Shown here: piece by piece, positions 21,256 through 30,878 of the stretch | Layout of the letters: the number at the start of each line of letters is the position of its first letter | Position numbering within the stretch: the stretch's first letter is position 1 | NCBI GenBank assembly: GCA_008330645.1 | Contig: VLTN01000084.1 | Span: 46,243 to 110,242, forward strand | Source: Cafeteria roenbergensis | Taxonomy: Eukaryota > Sar > Bigyra > Bicosoecida > Cafeteriaceae | Length of the DNA: 64,000 nt | Direction: 5' to 3' | Translations under genes and position numbers: made by a program | The notes under the pieces: model-generated | The model's input: only the letters and a program-made list of their open reading frames with translations | Databases searched by the model: none | Told to the model about the DNA's origin: nothing

Positions 21256-21614
21256 GGCGCGCTGGGCGGGGCAGCAGCCTCGGGCCGACGGGCTGGGGAT
21301 GTGCTGCGCAGGCCCGCCTCAGGCGAGACCGGTGGGAGGTGTCCGTTGGCCGACGACCGTCGGCCGGTGTGCGGTGCGCACGGACCGATTCGTGAACGCC
21401 CGCAGCCTGCCTTGAGCTTGGCGCGTGAGTGGGGGACGCTTCGTCAGGCAAGACAACGTCGCGCGCTCGCACCTGCCCCGCAGTCGTGAAGTGCAAGGTT
21501 GGCGCGGCCGGCGTAGCGAATACAGGCCGGTGCTCGACGGGCAGAGCTGCGCGCTTGCGGGCACGGGCGCGCGCACTCATGATAGGCACTGAAGCACTGG
21601 GCGCGGGGACAGAA
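21256..21614. other. Convergent intergenic region
   Basis: 359 bases between convergent stop codons. No ORF, repeat or RNA gene is evident; presumably two 3' UTRs. Confidence 0.5.
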
Positions 21615-22984
21615 TCACGCGAAGGGGTTGTCGCCCGTGCTGTCGTCGTCGTCGTCGTCGGCAGCGGGCGACCAGGGCCCGGCGGCAGGCGCGGGCGCGG
21701 GCGCCGAGCCGGTGAAAGGGTCCACGTCAGCCTCGCTCACGCCGCCGTCCGCAGAGCCCGTGAACGGGGTGGCCTCCGGCGCGGGCATGGCCGCGGGGGG
21801 CGTGTACCCGCCGGACGCGGAGGGCGCGGTGGAGGCGCCGAAGTCGGCTCTCACCGGGACGGCCGGCTTGGCGGCAGCGGCGGCGGGGGTGCCCGCTGGG
21901 CCGCCCGCCTTGGCCGCGATGCGGGAGGCGGCCTCGGGGTTGTTGCGCAGGTACCTCTCTACCTCCTCGTCGGTCATCTTGGCGCGGGGGTCGGAGCGGA
22001 AGTACGGGTGGGAGCAAACGACGAAGGAGTTGACGAGCGCGTTGGCCATCGTCCCGATGCCCACGCCCAGCACCCACGAATAGGAGTACTCCCAGCTGTC
22101 GATGTCGGACTTCATCACCAGGCTGGGCGGGCGGTTGTGCAGCATGCCGAAGCACACGGCTCCCACGAAAATGAGGAACGCGAGGCGCCCCGCAAAGGTG
22201 AACATGAACCCGAACTGGCGCTTGACCCAGCGAGCCACGGGGCCCACGCGCAGCTCGAAAAGCACCAGCAGCAGCCCAAAGCAGGCCTCGTAAACCATCA
22301 AAAAGGTCCGAGTCACGCTGCCGTCGAGGATGAAGAAGGACTCGAAGGCTGCCACGCCCAGCAGAACGCCGTTTGTGAGGTTGAGGATGCGCAGAATCCA
22401 CAGGATCCAGGGCAACGGGGTGCGGGCAATCCTGCAATCGCACACGGGGGTGAAGGCGGCGGGCGAGAGGGGGCTGAGGGGTCTTGGCGCGACGCAGGGG
22501 ACGCGCAAGCCCAGATCGGCCTCGTCCGCCCCCGCGCTCGACCGGCAGCAGGCTGGGCCCCACGGCCTCGCAGCAAGGGCGCTGCCGCAGCGGATACGGC
22601 ATCGCGCGCCTCCTCGCCCAGGGCCACCGGCCCGTGGCCGAGCGTCTCGGCGCCCGGAGGGGCGTCGCCCCAGAACTGCCGGGAAGCATCCGCGCTCTGG
22701 CGACCGCGCGCCCCAAGGCGAGCACGACGCGGGGTCGCGGGGCCAGCCCCCACCTCGAAGGCCGCACGCGCGGTTTCTAGTCTCCCAGGCTTGGCGATGC
22801 GGCGCGCCCGTGGCCAGACTCACGCATTCGAGAGCGCCCCAGACGCGGTCCCGACGGCTCCGGCGGTGGCGGTGAACGCGCTCCCCGCGGCACCAGCGAC
22901 TGCGCCCACGGCAGACCGTCCCCCGGTGTCGTCCTCGTCCCACGGGTTGTCCTTGGGCGGGCCGGTGACCGGTGCGTTCGACAT
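21615..22984 (-). CDS. COPI-associated / TVP15-like membrane protein
   Basis: 325 residues from exons 22984-22824 and 22431-21615, joined in phase 2 across a 392-base intron with GTGAGT donor and TTGCAG acceptor. Four hydrophobic segments follow the splice: LPWILWILRILNLTNGVLLG, a second after LDGSVTRTFLM with FGLLLVLFELR, then FTFAGRLAFLIFVGAVCFG and a last one before CSHPYF. The FELR and GRLAFLIF motifs are typical of the COPI-associated/TVP15 family of Golgi and endosomal membrane proteins. The N-terminal tail has DNPWDEDD, and the C-terminus ends in an Asp run and DNPFA, an NPF-type motif of the kind EH domains bind. Function is inferred as vesicle-trafficking membrane protein. A SCAMP was considered, but its core motifs are absent. 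Confidence 0.75.
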
Positions 22985-23304
22985 GGCCGCGGCGGCCAAG
23001 GGCAGGTGCTCGAGCGTCGTGGGGGCGTCGTCGCCTAGCGGAGTCAGTTTGTTGAATGCGGCGGCTCTGCCAGGCGCGTCCGCGTTGCCGCTCGTTGTCA
23101 CGGGCCGCCGTTGCGGCGCAAGCGGCGCGACACCCGACCCAGACGCGCGCTTGGGGGTGCGGCACGTCGCGCGCGTGCCTGCTACCTGGTCGCTTCGGGA
23201 GCGGGAGGCGCCAGCACGTCCTCGCGCGGCGGCCGCAACCGGCAAGGTGTCGCCGCGCGTCCCGCTCACGGAGGCCGCAGTCGCGAGCGCAGCAGCGGCA
23301 CGCC
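22985..23304. promoter_or_regulatory. Head-to-head intergenic region, TVP15-like / polycystin
   Basis: 320 bases between divergent ATGs, a likely shared promoter. The channel frame is open upstream to an ATG at 23056, but the 83 extra Arg-rich residues look non-coding. Confidence 0.45.
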
Positions 23305-26300
23305 ATGGCGGATGCCCGCGGCAGTCCTGCCGGCTGGCGCCGCAACCCGTTCAGTGGCAAGCGCGCGGACGAAGCGAGCCGTCCCCCGGTTGCGCATGGA
23401 GTGGAGCTCAGCGATGCCTCCGCACTGTCCCCACAAAGCGTGCAGGGCATCACGCAGCAGCGCAGGCGGCCTCTGCTGCGGTCGGCCCGCAGCCGTCATG
23501 ACCTTGCGCGGCCCCATGCTCCGGAGTTGCGTGCCACGGGCCGGCCGGAGCAGTCCGCCGGCGGTGCGCTCGGCAGCAGCGCAGCGACCCCGTCGCCCGC
23601 GCGCTCGCCATTCGCCACCGGGTCCCCGCCGCGCTCTGGCCAGTCGTCAGCAGAGGACGCGGCCGCCCGCGCCGCCGCAGACCAGGGCCGGGACCGCCTC
23701 TTCCAGCAGAGGCGCCTGAACAGGCGCAGCATCGTCGCAATCCGGCAGCTGTCCGGGATGGACGCACGGGAGGCGGGCTCTGCAGGCAGGGCTGAGGAGT
23801 CCCACATGCTGGCGAACCCGCTCCACAGCGCAGGGGTTCGTCCCGGGGACGGCCGCAGCCGCAGCCGCAGCCGCAGCCGAGGCGGAGGCGGAGGCGGAGG
23901 CGAAGGCGGAGGCGGAGGAGGGGGAGGGGGAACTCCAGCAACGCCCCTTAGATCCGGAACCGACTCCGACGCGGACAGCGTCGGCCGGCGCCAGCGCCTG
24001 CAGGGGCCGAGCGACGCGGCGTCGTCCCCCGCGGGCACGCCAGCGCACCCAGCTCTGCCGCAAGGGGCGTCGGGGACACCGCCGCGGCCGCCGCGGCCGC
24101 CGGCTGCCAGCTCCCCAGCAACGCGCTCCCACCAGGTGCGAAGCGGCGCTGCCGCGGGCCCCAACCAGGCCTCTGCGGTGAGCGGGGCGCCGGGCGGCGG
24201 GGAGACGACGGTGACGAACCCGGCGGCGGGTCGGTCGGCGACGCCGCGTCCGCCGCCGCTGGCGCGCCCGCCGCGCGGTTCGGCCTCCGGGGGCGGCAGT
24301 TCAGCTGCTGGCCCTGCTGCAGGGGCTGGTGCCGCCGACTATGCGGGTCACGGCAGAGGCAGCGCTGGCGGCGGCGGCAGGGGTGGCAGCGGCAGGGGTG
24401 GCAGCGGCAGCCGAGCCCGGCCGCACCGCGCGTCTGTGCTCAGCGCTATATTTGGGGGCTTCACGCCAGCCAAGGGCAGGCGCGATGGCGGCGGGGGCGA
24501 GGACGGCCAGAGCAGTTTCTGGCAGGCCAGCAGCAGCGGGGCGTCGGAGCAGCGTCTCTCACTGCGGTCCATGGGGGGCGGGGGCGGCCCTCCGTCGCTG
24601 GGCGGGGCGTCCGCGGCGGCGGAGCGTGCGGCCAGGGCGGCGGGCCGCGGTGCCGGCGTGGGCGATGCTGCCAAGGACTCGGCAGCTGCCGAGCGCACGG
24701 GTGGCGACAAGGCGGTGCGTGGCGGGCTCGGCGGCGGAGAGCGCAAGACTGGATCGGACGCCGCTGCCGCCGCACGGCGGGCGCGGCACCGGCAGCGGCT
24801 GAAGGACGCTGTGCTTCTCAGCGGCACGCGCGCCGGCATCCCGCTGCGAGAGGGCTTGCAGAGCCTATTCCGGGTGCAACGGTACAAGTTCCTCGCCGAG
24901 GGGGCGCTGTTCCTGGCGCAGTTTGCGCTGCTGCTGTTCATCGTCACCGACGCGTTCGACGCGCGGTCTGCATTCTCCCAGGAGGCGGCTCTTGGCAACG
25001 CGGTGCTGGGCGCCGACCTGACAGCCGTGGCGTCGTTGGGTGACGTGTGGGACTGGCTGGACCAGTCGGCGCTGCCCGGCCTGTGGCCCACGGACCTCTA
25101 CGAGGGGCAGCCGCTCCGCCCGCAGCAGCTGGGCATGGTCGCGTCGTACAACCAGCTCGTTGGCCCAGTGGAGCTGCGGCAAGCGCGGGTGGGGTCGGCG
25201 TCGTGCGACGACCGGCGGTTCCTTCGCTTCGGGCCCAGGTTTGACACGCCCGACGGCAGCTGTTACGCGGAGTTTGTGCCCGGGAAGGGTGCGTCGCCTG
25301 ACGGGTCCGGATCCGGGTCCGGCGGGCCGATGGGGCTGACGCAGCCGACCGAGTCAACGGAGCCGTTCGGCCTGGGCAACGCCTCCGCGGAGCTGGGCAG
25401 CCCGCCGTACACGTGGTCCCTGCACCCGGACGACATGCAGGGGGAGCTGGGGTTCGGGGTGGACTCTTACGGCTTCGGGGGCTTCAGCGTGTACATCCCA
25501 TCGGACAACGCCACTCTTGCCTCTGAGGCCGTGGCGCGACTGCGGGCGGGCAGGTTCCTCGACCGGTCCACGCGGGTGCTGGGCGTGCACGTGACAATTT
25601 ACAACACCAACACGCGGCTGCTGCAGTGCATGCGAGTGGCCTTCGAGCAGCTGCCCTCGGGCCTCGTGCGCGCATCCTGGACCTCGGGCGTGGCCCGCGT
25701 GCTCCTGTACGAGGACAAGCTCGGCATCACCCGGGCGGTCGCGGAGTCGCTCTTCTGCGCGCTGCTGCTCGTGGGCGTGATCCGGGAGGCCCGCCGAGTG
25801 TACCACACGCACCCGCACCGCGACTATTTCCTGTCCGCGTGGAACCTGTACGAGCTGGCCAACCACAGCTCCGCCGCGGCGCTGGTGGTGACGTGGCTGG
25901 TGTTCGTGCTGGACTCCCAGCGCATCATGTTCGACGCCTCCTCCACGCTGCCAGCGGCCTACTGGGGGGTGGTGCAGGAGTACAAGCTGGCCTCCGACCT
26001 GGCCGGGCTTCTGTTCGTGCTCTCCGCCGCGAAGCTGTTCAAGTTTCTGCAGGCACTGGACAAGCGCATGGCGGTGCTGTGGCTCACCCTGCAGCGGGCG
26101 GCGAGGGACGTTGCGCTTTTCATGGTGGGCTTCATGGCCGTGCTGCTTGGCTTTGCCCTGGCGGGGGTGCAGCTCTTCGGGCCGTACTCGCGGCAGTTCT
26201 ACAGCGTCCCCGTGGCGATGGCCACGCTGCTGCAGTACGCCGTCGGAGAGCTCAGCTACGACGACATCGCGCGGTCCAGGCCGTACGTGGCGCCGTGGTT

Positions 26301-29300
26301 CACATTCGTCTTCGTGCTCACCGTCGGGCTGCTCTTCGCGAACGTGCTCATCGCCATCGTGACCCTCGCCTTTGAGGATGTCAACGCCGAGATTCAGGTG
26401 GACCAGACGTGGCAGGAGGGGCTGCCCGAGCTGCCGCTGGAGGCGCTCATGGCGGCGCGGCGCTGCGGGCGGCGCATCAAAACGAGGTGCCCCTGCTGCT
26501 ACGCCGTGTTTTGCTTCTGCCGCGCGGGCAAGGCCAGGAAGCTGCGCCGCGAGCGCGCGCGCCGCGCCAAGCTTTTGCAGACTGGCACCAGCGGCGCCGC
26601 GGGACCGGGCAGCGGCTCCGACAAGCGCCGTCGGCTGAGCCAGCTCTCGGTCCAGCCGACCAACGCCGAGGCTAAAAAGGCCGGCCTGGACCCCGGGGAG
26701 TCGCTCGACGCGTGGATGGTCCGGCAGCTGCTCGACGGCCTGAGCATGCCCGAGGTGCGCGAGGCGGCGCAAGTCGTGCTGGACGAGGACGAGCGCATCG
26801 CGGGCAGAGACTTTGCGGCCACGGGCAGGCAGGGACGAGCGGCCATCGTGCGGGCGGCGACCGGCCTGAGCAACAACACATCCCTCGGGTCGTCGCGCCG
26901 AACTCGCTCGAAGCGGGGTCACGAGGGAGGGCCGTGCGCACAGTGCTGCCGCAGGTGGTGCTGCTGCAGCTGCTGCTGGAGCCGCCTCGGCCTGGGCCCC
27001 GAGCCCAGCATCCGGGACCTGTACGAGCCGTCGGACAGCAGCGACAGCGACGGCCCGTCGAGCCCTTCCGGGGCCGCGGCCGGCGCCGGCCGCGGCAGCA
27101 TCGGATTCGGGCCCGGGGCGCCGGTTCACTCCGCCTCGAGGGCGGCGCTGACATCCCCGCCGGAGGGCCTGCGCGAGCGGTCCACCTCCAAGGCGAGGCG
27201 CGGAAAGTCCCGCACCCTGCCCACCGACCGCACGCTGTTTCACGCGGTGCGGGCCGAGGCCGAGGCGCTCGAGCAGGAGGAGGAGGAGGAGAGCCACCGG
27301 CTGCTGCAGACTGCGCTGGCCAGTGGCGAGGCCAGTGGCGAGGCCGCGCCCCAGGACCCGGAGCGGCTGAAGAAGCTGCTGCTGAAGCGCAAGAAGCGCC
27401 GGTTCGGCCGCGTGGGCTCCGCCTCGTCGATGCAGATGCAGGTGTGGGAGGCGCAGGAGGCCTTCCTCAACACCATGAGGCTGGCGTCCCGCGCCGCGCG
27501 GCGGCGGCAGCAGCGGTCTGTGGACCTCTTTGCCTACTTCCAGACTGCCTGGATCGAGAGCGGCGGCCGCACCATGTACATGTCGCTGCAGGAGCTGTGT
27601 CTTCTCACGTCGGGCAGCGAAACCTGCAAGCACGACAACTGCATCGCTCAGCAGGTGGTGGATGCCTACCAGGCCTGGAAGGCCGTGATCCTGCTGCGGG
27701 GGGAGGCCAAGACGGTGCAGGCGGAGGCCGCTCCCGCCGCCAGCAAGGACGGCTTCTTCACGATCAAGGTGAACAAGGCCGGGCGCAAGCAGGAGCGCAT
27801 CATCGTCGTGGACCGCGCCAAGGGGCAGCTCAAGGGCTTCGACATGCGCCACAACCTCAGGCGGGTCCTGCCGCTCTCGCAGCTGGTGCAGATCGAGCAG
27901 TCGACTGTGGACAGCACCCGGGTCAACCTCGTCTTCGCCGACGGCGTGGGCGCCAACTGGGCGCTGCTCTTCGTCACCCCGGCAGAGCGAAAGCGCTTTT
28001 GCAGGATGACCTACCAGCTGGTGATGCGCAAGCGACACGGTGCCGATGTGACCTCGACCGGCTCGGCGCAGGACGACGCCAGGCTGGGCCTGGGCAGGCC
28101 CGGCAGTGGCTTTGCCTCGGTCGCGCTGGCAGCAGCCTCGAAGCGAAAGGGTATGGCCAGCGCCATTCGCGCGCTTGCCCGGGACGGCGCGCCCCACGGC
28201 GCCGACGCGCCCGCCGGACGTCACGCAGAGCACGACGGGAAGAGCTCCGCGGAGCAGAGCCCTGAAGTGCGAAGTGAGTTCGGCACTCGCTCGCGCGTTC
28301 CCTCCATCGCGGGGGACTCCCTTGCCGACACCTACGACGGCCTAGGCACGTCCCGGCGCCCCTCGTCGTCGCTAAACCCGCTGAGGCGGGGCCCGGGCGC
28401 GACGTTCTCGGGGTCAGGTGCGCGCCGCTCTCTCGTGGGCTTTGCTGGGCTGGGTCTGGGGGGCCCGTCGGGTGCTGGCTCGAGCGCCAGAATGCTGCCG
28501 GGGACTCCAAGCTCGCGAACCGTGGCGTCAGGCGTCACGGCGCCTTGGGAATACGACACGGCGCTGCACGACCATCACGACCACGACAGTCACGATGACA
28601 GGGCGAGCGGCGAGGTCGCGGATTCCCCGGCAGCGACCTCTGGGGTCATCGGCGCCAGAAGCCCGGCGATTTCCAGGACTCTTCCCGACGACGCGTCCGG
28701 CGGCCGGGGCGGCGTGGTGGTGCCCTCTGGCCAAGCGCGCGTCTTCGTCAACGGATACTGGGTGCCGGCACAGTTTGGCGGCGACAGTGATCACACAACG
28801 CCGCCCGCGGCCGGGGCAGGCACACGCGATGCCGGCACAGCCGCAGGTTTGGGCAGGAGTGGGCACCAGCCCGTGGGAGCGCCCGCTCTGCGCGCGGGGG
28901 CCAGTGGGGTCGCTCGCGCTGGTGGAAGAGCCGGCCACGACGACGACGACGGAGACGACGAAGACGACGACGAAGTCGACGATGACGACCGGTACGACGA
29001 CGACGCCCCGGCCGGGTGGGGGCCTGGGCTCGCCAGCGCCGATCTCGGCTTGTCATCGTCCGACGGCCGCTACCAGCGCCGCCAGCGCCGCCCTGCAGGC
29101 CTCGTGATCGGCGGCGGCAGCGGGGCTGCCGGTGGCGGCCCGGTAGCTCTGCCGGGCCAGAACCCCACTTTGCTCCCTTCGGCTGCGCAGCGGCGCATGC
29201 GTCGCTCAAGCGACGCCCCCTCCTCACGCCGCTCAATTCGGGGTCCAAACCTCTCCCGCCAGGCGACATCCCCGGCCGATCGTCACACGGCAGCCGAAGC

Positions 29301-30474
29301 AGCGGCAGTCCGAGGTGGCGCTGCTGGTAGAGCCGGGAGACGATCGAGCGTGATGGGTCTGCTGCGGCCGGGGCAGGGGCTTTCGACGATTGACGAAGGA
29401 GGGGTGGCGGGTTCGCCGGCCCACAGCGCGAGCCTCGCCTCCACCACCACCACCACCACGACCACGCATCGCGACGGGGCCACCGGGCCGACGGGCAGCA
29501 GCGGCGCTGACTTCGTGCTCAGCGCGACCACCGGCGACGGCGCGGCCGGCGCGGATAGGGCCGCAATTCCCACGCACATCGCGTCCAGGCGGGGGTTGGT
29601 GGCGGGCCACCCGAGCAGCCTTGACGAGGATGAGCAGGAGGACGAGGGCGAGGACGAAGGCGAGGAGGAGGAGGAGGAGGAGGTCGGGGGTGGAGGCGGT
29701 GGCGCCGGTGGCCCAGCCGCCGCCTGGAGCGAGCCCAACCACGCTGCCGGCGGCGAGCCCGACGACGACAGCGCCAAGGAGGACGGCACCAAGGTCACCA
29801 ATGCCGCCACCTCTATGAGCAGAGCTGCGCAGTTTAGCAGCGGAGGCGTAGGTGGAGGGCGGGGCCCAGAGGACGTCGAAGGCGACGAAGACGCCGACGC
29901 GGGCATCGCCTGGGGATGGACAGACCCCGCGGTCGCGGAGCCGCCTCCGCTGCTGGTGGGCACCACGCGGAGCTCTCGCAGCATGGGCCCGCTCCCGCGC
30001 CAGCGCCGCAGCCGCGCCTGGGCGGAGGGAGAGGCCGGCAGGGTGCGGGCGGCGCCCGCCGGCTACGGTGGCTCCGAGTGGGAGGCGGCTGGCGAGGACT
30101 ATTTCGGCTCCGGCTCCGTCGTGCGCGGCGTGGGCGTGGGCTCTGCAGCGGAGGTGCTGGACGACGGCGATATGGGCGGCCTGTCGCGCATGGGGGGCTC
30201 GCACAGGGACGTGCGGCGAATGGGGCCGAAGCGGCGCCGCGCCTCGGTGCGGATGGGAGGGCTTGCGTCGAGCAGCGGGCAGTGGGGCCAGGCCGACCTG
30301 GGGGGCAGCCGGGCCCACATGCACCTGGCGGAGCACCAATCGGCGTGGGCCCGCGGCGACGCGAGTGGGGGCGCAACAGGGGGCAGCTCCGGGCCGGTCA
30401 CGCTGCGGCACCATGCTAGCTCGATGCGGCGGCTGAGGTTGCTGGGCGGGTTGGAGGCGGACGAGGACTGGTGA
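23305..30474 (+). CDS. Polycystin-2-like (TRPP) cation channel with long C-terminal tail
   Basis: 2389 residues from ATG 23305, single exon. Residues about 500-1035 form a PKD2-type channel: S1 (FLAQFALLLFIVTDAF), a large extracellular polycystin-type domain with a PDGSCYAEF segment and FGGFSVYIP, S2-S5 (including LFVLSAAKLFKFLQ), and a pore region before S6 (FVFVLTVGLLFANVLIAIVTLAFEDV without the leading residues). Two Cys-rich patches follow: CPCCYAVFCFC (about 26490) and CCRRWCCCSCCW (about 26945). A PH-like module lies at about residues 1481-1577 (IIVVDRAKGQLKGFDMRHN, then a C-terminal helix). The rest is disordered, with Asp runs and Glu runs. The N-terminal 490 residues are low complexity. 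Family role: non-selective cation conduction, often in cilia. The PH-like assignment is by pattern only. Confidence 0.85.
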   Translation: MADARGSPAGWRRNPFSGKRADEASRPPVAHGVELSDASALSPQSVQGITQQRRRPLLRSARSRHDLARPHAPELRATGRPEQSAGGALGSSAATPSPARSPFATGSPPRSGQSSAEDAAARAAADQGRDRLFQQRRLNRRSIVAIRQLSGMDAREAGSAGRAEESHMLANPLHSAGVRPGDGRSRSRSRSRGGGGGGGEGGGGGGGGGTPATPLRSGTDSDADSVGRRQRLQGPSDAASSPAGTPAHPALPQGASGTPPRPPRPPAASSPATRSHQVRSGAAAGPNQASAVSGAPGGGETTVTNPAAGRSATPRPPPLARPPRGSASGGGSSAAGPAAGAGAADYAGHGRGSAGGGGRGGSGRGGSGSRARPHRASVLSAIFGGFTPAKGRRDGGGGEDGQSSFWQASSSGASEQRLSLRSMGGGGGPPSLGGASAAAERAARAAGRGAGVGDAAKDSAAAERTGGDKAVRGGLGGGERKTGSDAAAAARRARHRQRLKDAVLLSGTRAGIPLREGLQSLFRVQRYKFLAEGALFLAQFALLLFIVTDAFDARSAFSQEAALGNAVLGADLTAVASLGDVWDWLDQSALPGLWPTDLYEGQPLRPQQLGMVASYNQLVGPVELRQARVGSASCDDRRFLRFGPRFDTPDGSCYAEFVPGKGASPDGSGSGSGGPMGLTQPTESTEPFGLGNASAELGSPPYTWSLHPDDMQGELGFGVDSYGFGGFSVYIPSDNATLASEAVARLRAGRFLDRSTRVLGVHVTIYNTNTRLLQCMRVAFEQLPSGLVRASWTSGVARVLLYEDKLGITRAVAESLFCALLLVGVIREARRVYHTHPHRDYFLSAWNLYELANHSSAAALVVTWLVFVLDSQRIMFDASSTLPAAYWGVVQEYKLASDLAGLLFVLSAAKLFKFLQALDKRMAVLWLTLQRAARDVALFMVGFMAVLLGFALAGVQLFGPYSRQFYSVPVAMATLLQYAVGELSYDDIARSRPYVAPWFTFVFVLTVGLLFANVLIAIVTLAFEDVNAEIQVDQTWQEGLPELPLEALMAARRCGRRIKTRCPCCYAVFCFCRAGKARKLRRERARRAKLLQTGTSGAAGPGSGSDKRRRLSQLSVQPTNAEAKKAGLDPGESLDAWMVRQLLDGLSMPEVREAAQVVLDEDERIAGRDFAATGRQGRAAIVRAATGLSNNTSLGSSRRTRSKRGHEGGPCAQCCRRWCCCSCCWSRLGLGPEPSIRDLYEPSDSSDSDGPSSPSGAAAGAGRGSIGFGPGAPVHSASRAALTSPPEGLRERSTSKARRGKSRTLPTDRTLFHAVRAEAEALEQEEEEESHRLLQTALASGEASGEAAPQDPERLKKLLLKRKKRRFGRVGSASSMQMQVWEAQEAFLNTMRLASRAARRRQQRSVDLFAYFQTAWIESGGRTMYMSLQELCLLTSGSETCKHDNCIAQQVVDAYQAWKAVILLRGEAKTVQAEAAPAASKDGFFTIKVNKAGRKQERIIVVDRAKGQLKGFDMRHNLRRVLPLSQLVQIEQSTVDSTRVNLVFADGVGANWALLFVTPAERKRFCRMTYQLVMRKRHGADVTSTGSAQDDARLGLGRPGSGFASVALAAASKRKGMASAIRALARDGAPHGADAPAGRHAEHDGKSSAEQSPEVRSEFGTRSRVPSIAGDSLADTYDGLGTSRRPSSSLNPLRRGPGATFSGSGARRSLVGFAGLGLGGPSGAGSSARMLPGTPSSRTVASGVTAPWEYDTALHDHHDHDSHDDRASGEVADSPAATSGVIGARSPAISRTLPDDASGGRGGVVVPSGQARVFVNGYWVPAQFGGDSDHTTPPAAGAGTRDAGTAAGLGRSGHQPVGAPALRAGASGVARAGGRAGHDDDDGDDEDDDEVDDDDRYDDDAPAGWGPGLASADLGLSSSDGRYQRRQRRPAGLVIGGGSGAAGGGPVALPGQNPTLLPSAAQRRMRRSSDAPSSRRSIRGPNLSRQATSPADRHTAAEAAAVRGGAAGRAGRRSSVMGLLRPGQGLSTIDEGGVAGSPAHSASLASTTTTTTTTHRDGATGPTGSSGADFVLSATTGDGAAGADRAAIPTHIASRRGLVAGHPSSLDEDEQEDEGEDEGEEEEEEEVGGGGGGAGGPAAAWSEPNHAAGGEPDDDSAKEDGTKVTNAATSMSRAAQFSSGGVGGGRGPEDVEGDEDADAGIAWGWTDPAVAEPPPLLVGTTRSSRSMGPLPRQRRSRAWAEGEAGRVRAAPAGYGGSEWEAAGEDYFGSGSVVRGVGVGSAAEVLDDGDMGGLSRMGGSHRDVRRMGPKRRRASVRMGGLASSSGQWGQADLGGSRAHMHLAEHQSAWARGDASGGATGGSSGPVTLRHHASSMRRLRLLGGLEADEDW
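23851..23931 (+). repeat. Hexanucleotide microsatellite (GCAGCC / GGCGGA)
   Basis: Short runs of GCAGCC and then GGCGGA units inside the channel gene. They encode an Arg-Ser run followed by a Gly run in the disordered N-terminus. Confidence 0.9.
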
Positions 30475-30878
30475 TTGGGGAAGATTGTATTTGGCCGGCG
30501 CCCGGACTGCCGAGTCTGCAACGCTTCAAGTATTTGTGGTTCGCAGCGTGTGCGCGTGCGTGCGTGCGTCGGCTTCGGGAAGCCAGTCTGCTCAGCTCGA
30601 GCGGACGCCGTGCGCGACGGTGCAATCGAGCGCGTCGCTGCCAGTTCCGAAAGCGCGAATTGCCAAGCCCCCCCCCCCACACACACACACCGGCGCCCTC
30701 TCTACGCGCATTGGGACTGCTCGACCGACGCATCGCTGCGCGCAGCAGCATGTCGCGCGTGTGTGGGCGACGCTTGGTGCGCCTGAAGCATCGGGGCTGC
30801 AGGGACCTTGCCTGATCGAGGAACACACACGCCAACCAACCCCTCGGGAGACAGCGGCTGCAGCCGATACGCCCGGTC
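30475..30878. other. Convergent intergenic region with (C)n(AC)n tract
   Basis: 404 bases between convergent stops. Contains a C homopolymer of about 12 followed by an (AC)n run at about 30668-30690. No gene seen; presumably 3' UTRs. Confidence 0.6.

Noticed and set aside
21615-22984. SCAMP identity for the four-helix protein
   Set aside because: It has NPF-like motifs but lacks the SCAMP core; the FELR and GRLAFLIF motifs fit the COPI-associated/TVP15 family better.
23056-23304. Upstream ATG for the polycystin gene
   Set aside because: The added residues are Arg/Ala-rich and lie in the short head-to-head promoter; ATG 23305 gives a plausible start.
25354-28233. Antisense open frame of 959 codons over the polycystin gene
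   Set aside because: His/Arg/Gly-rich shadow with no domain; a by-product of high GC.
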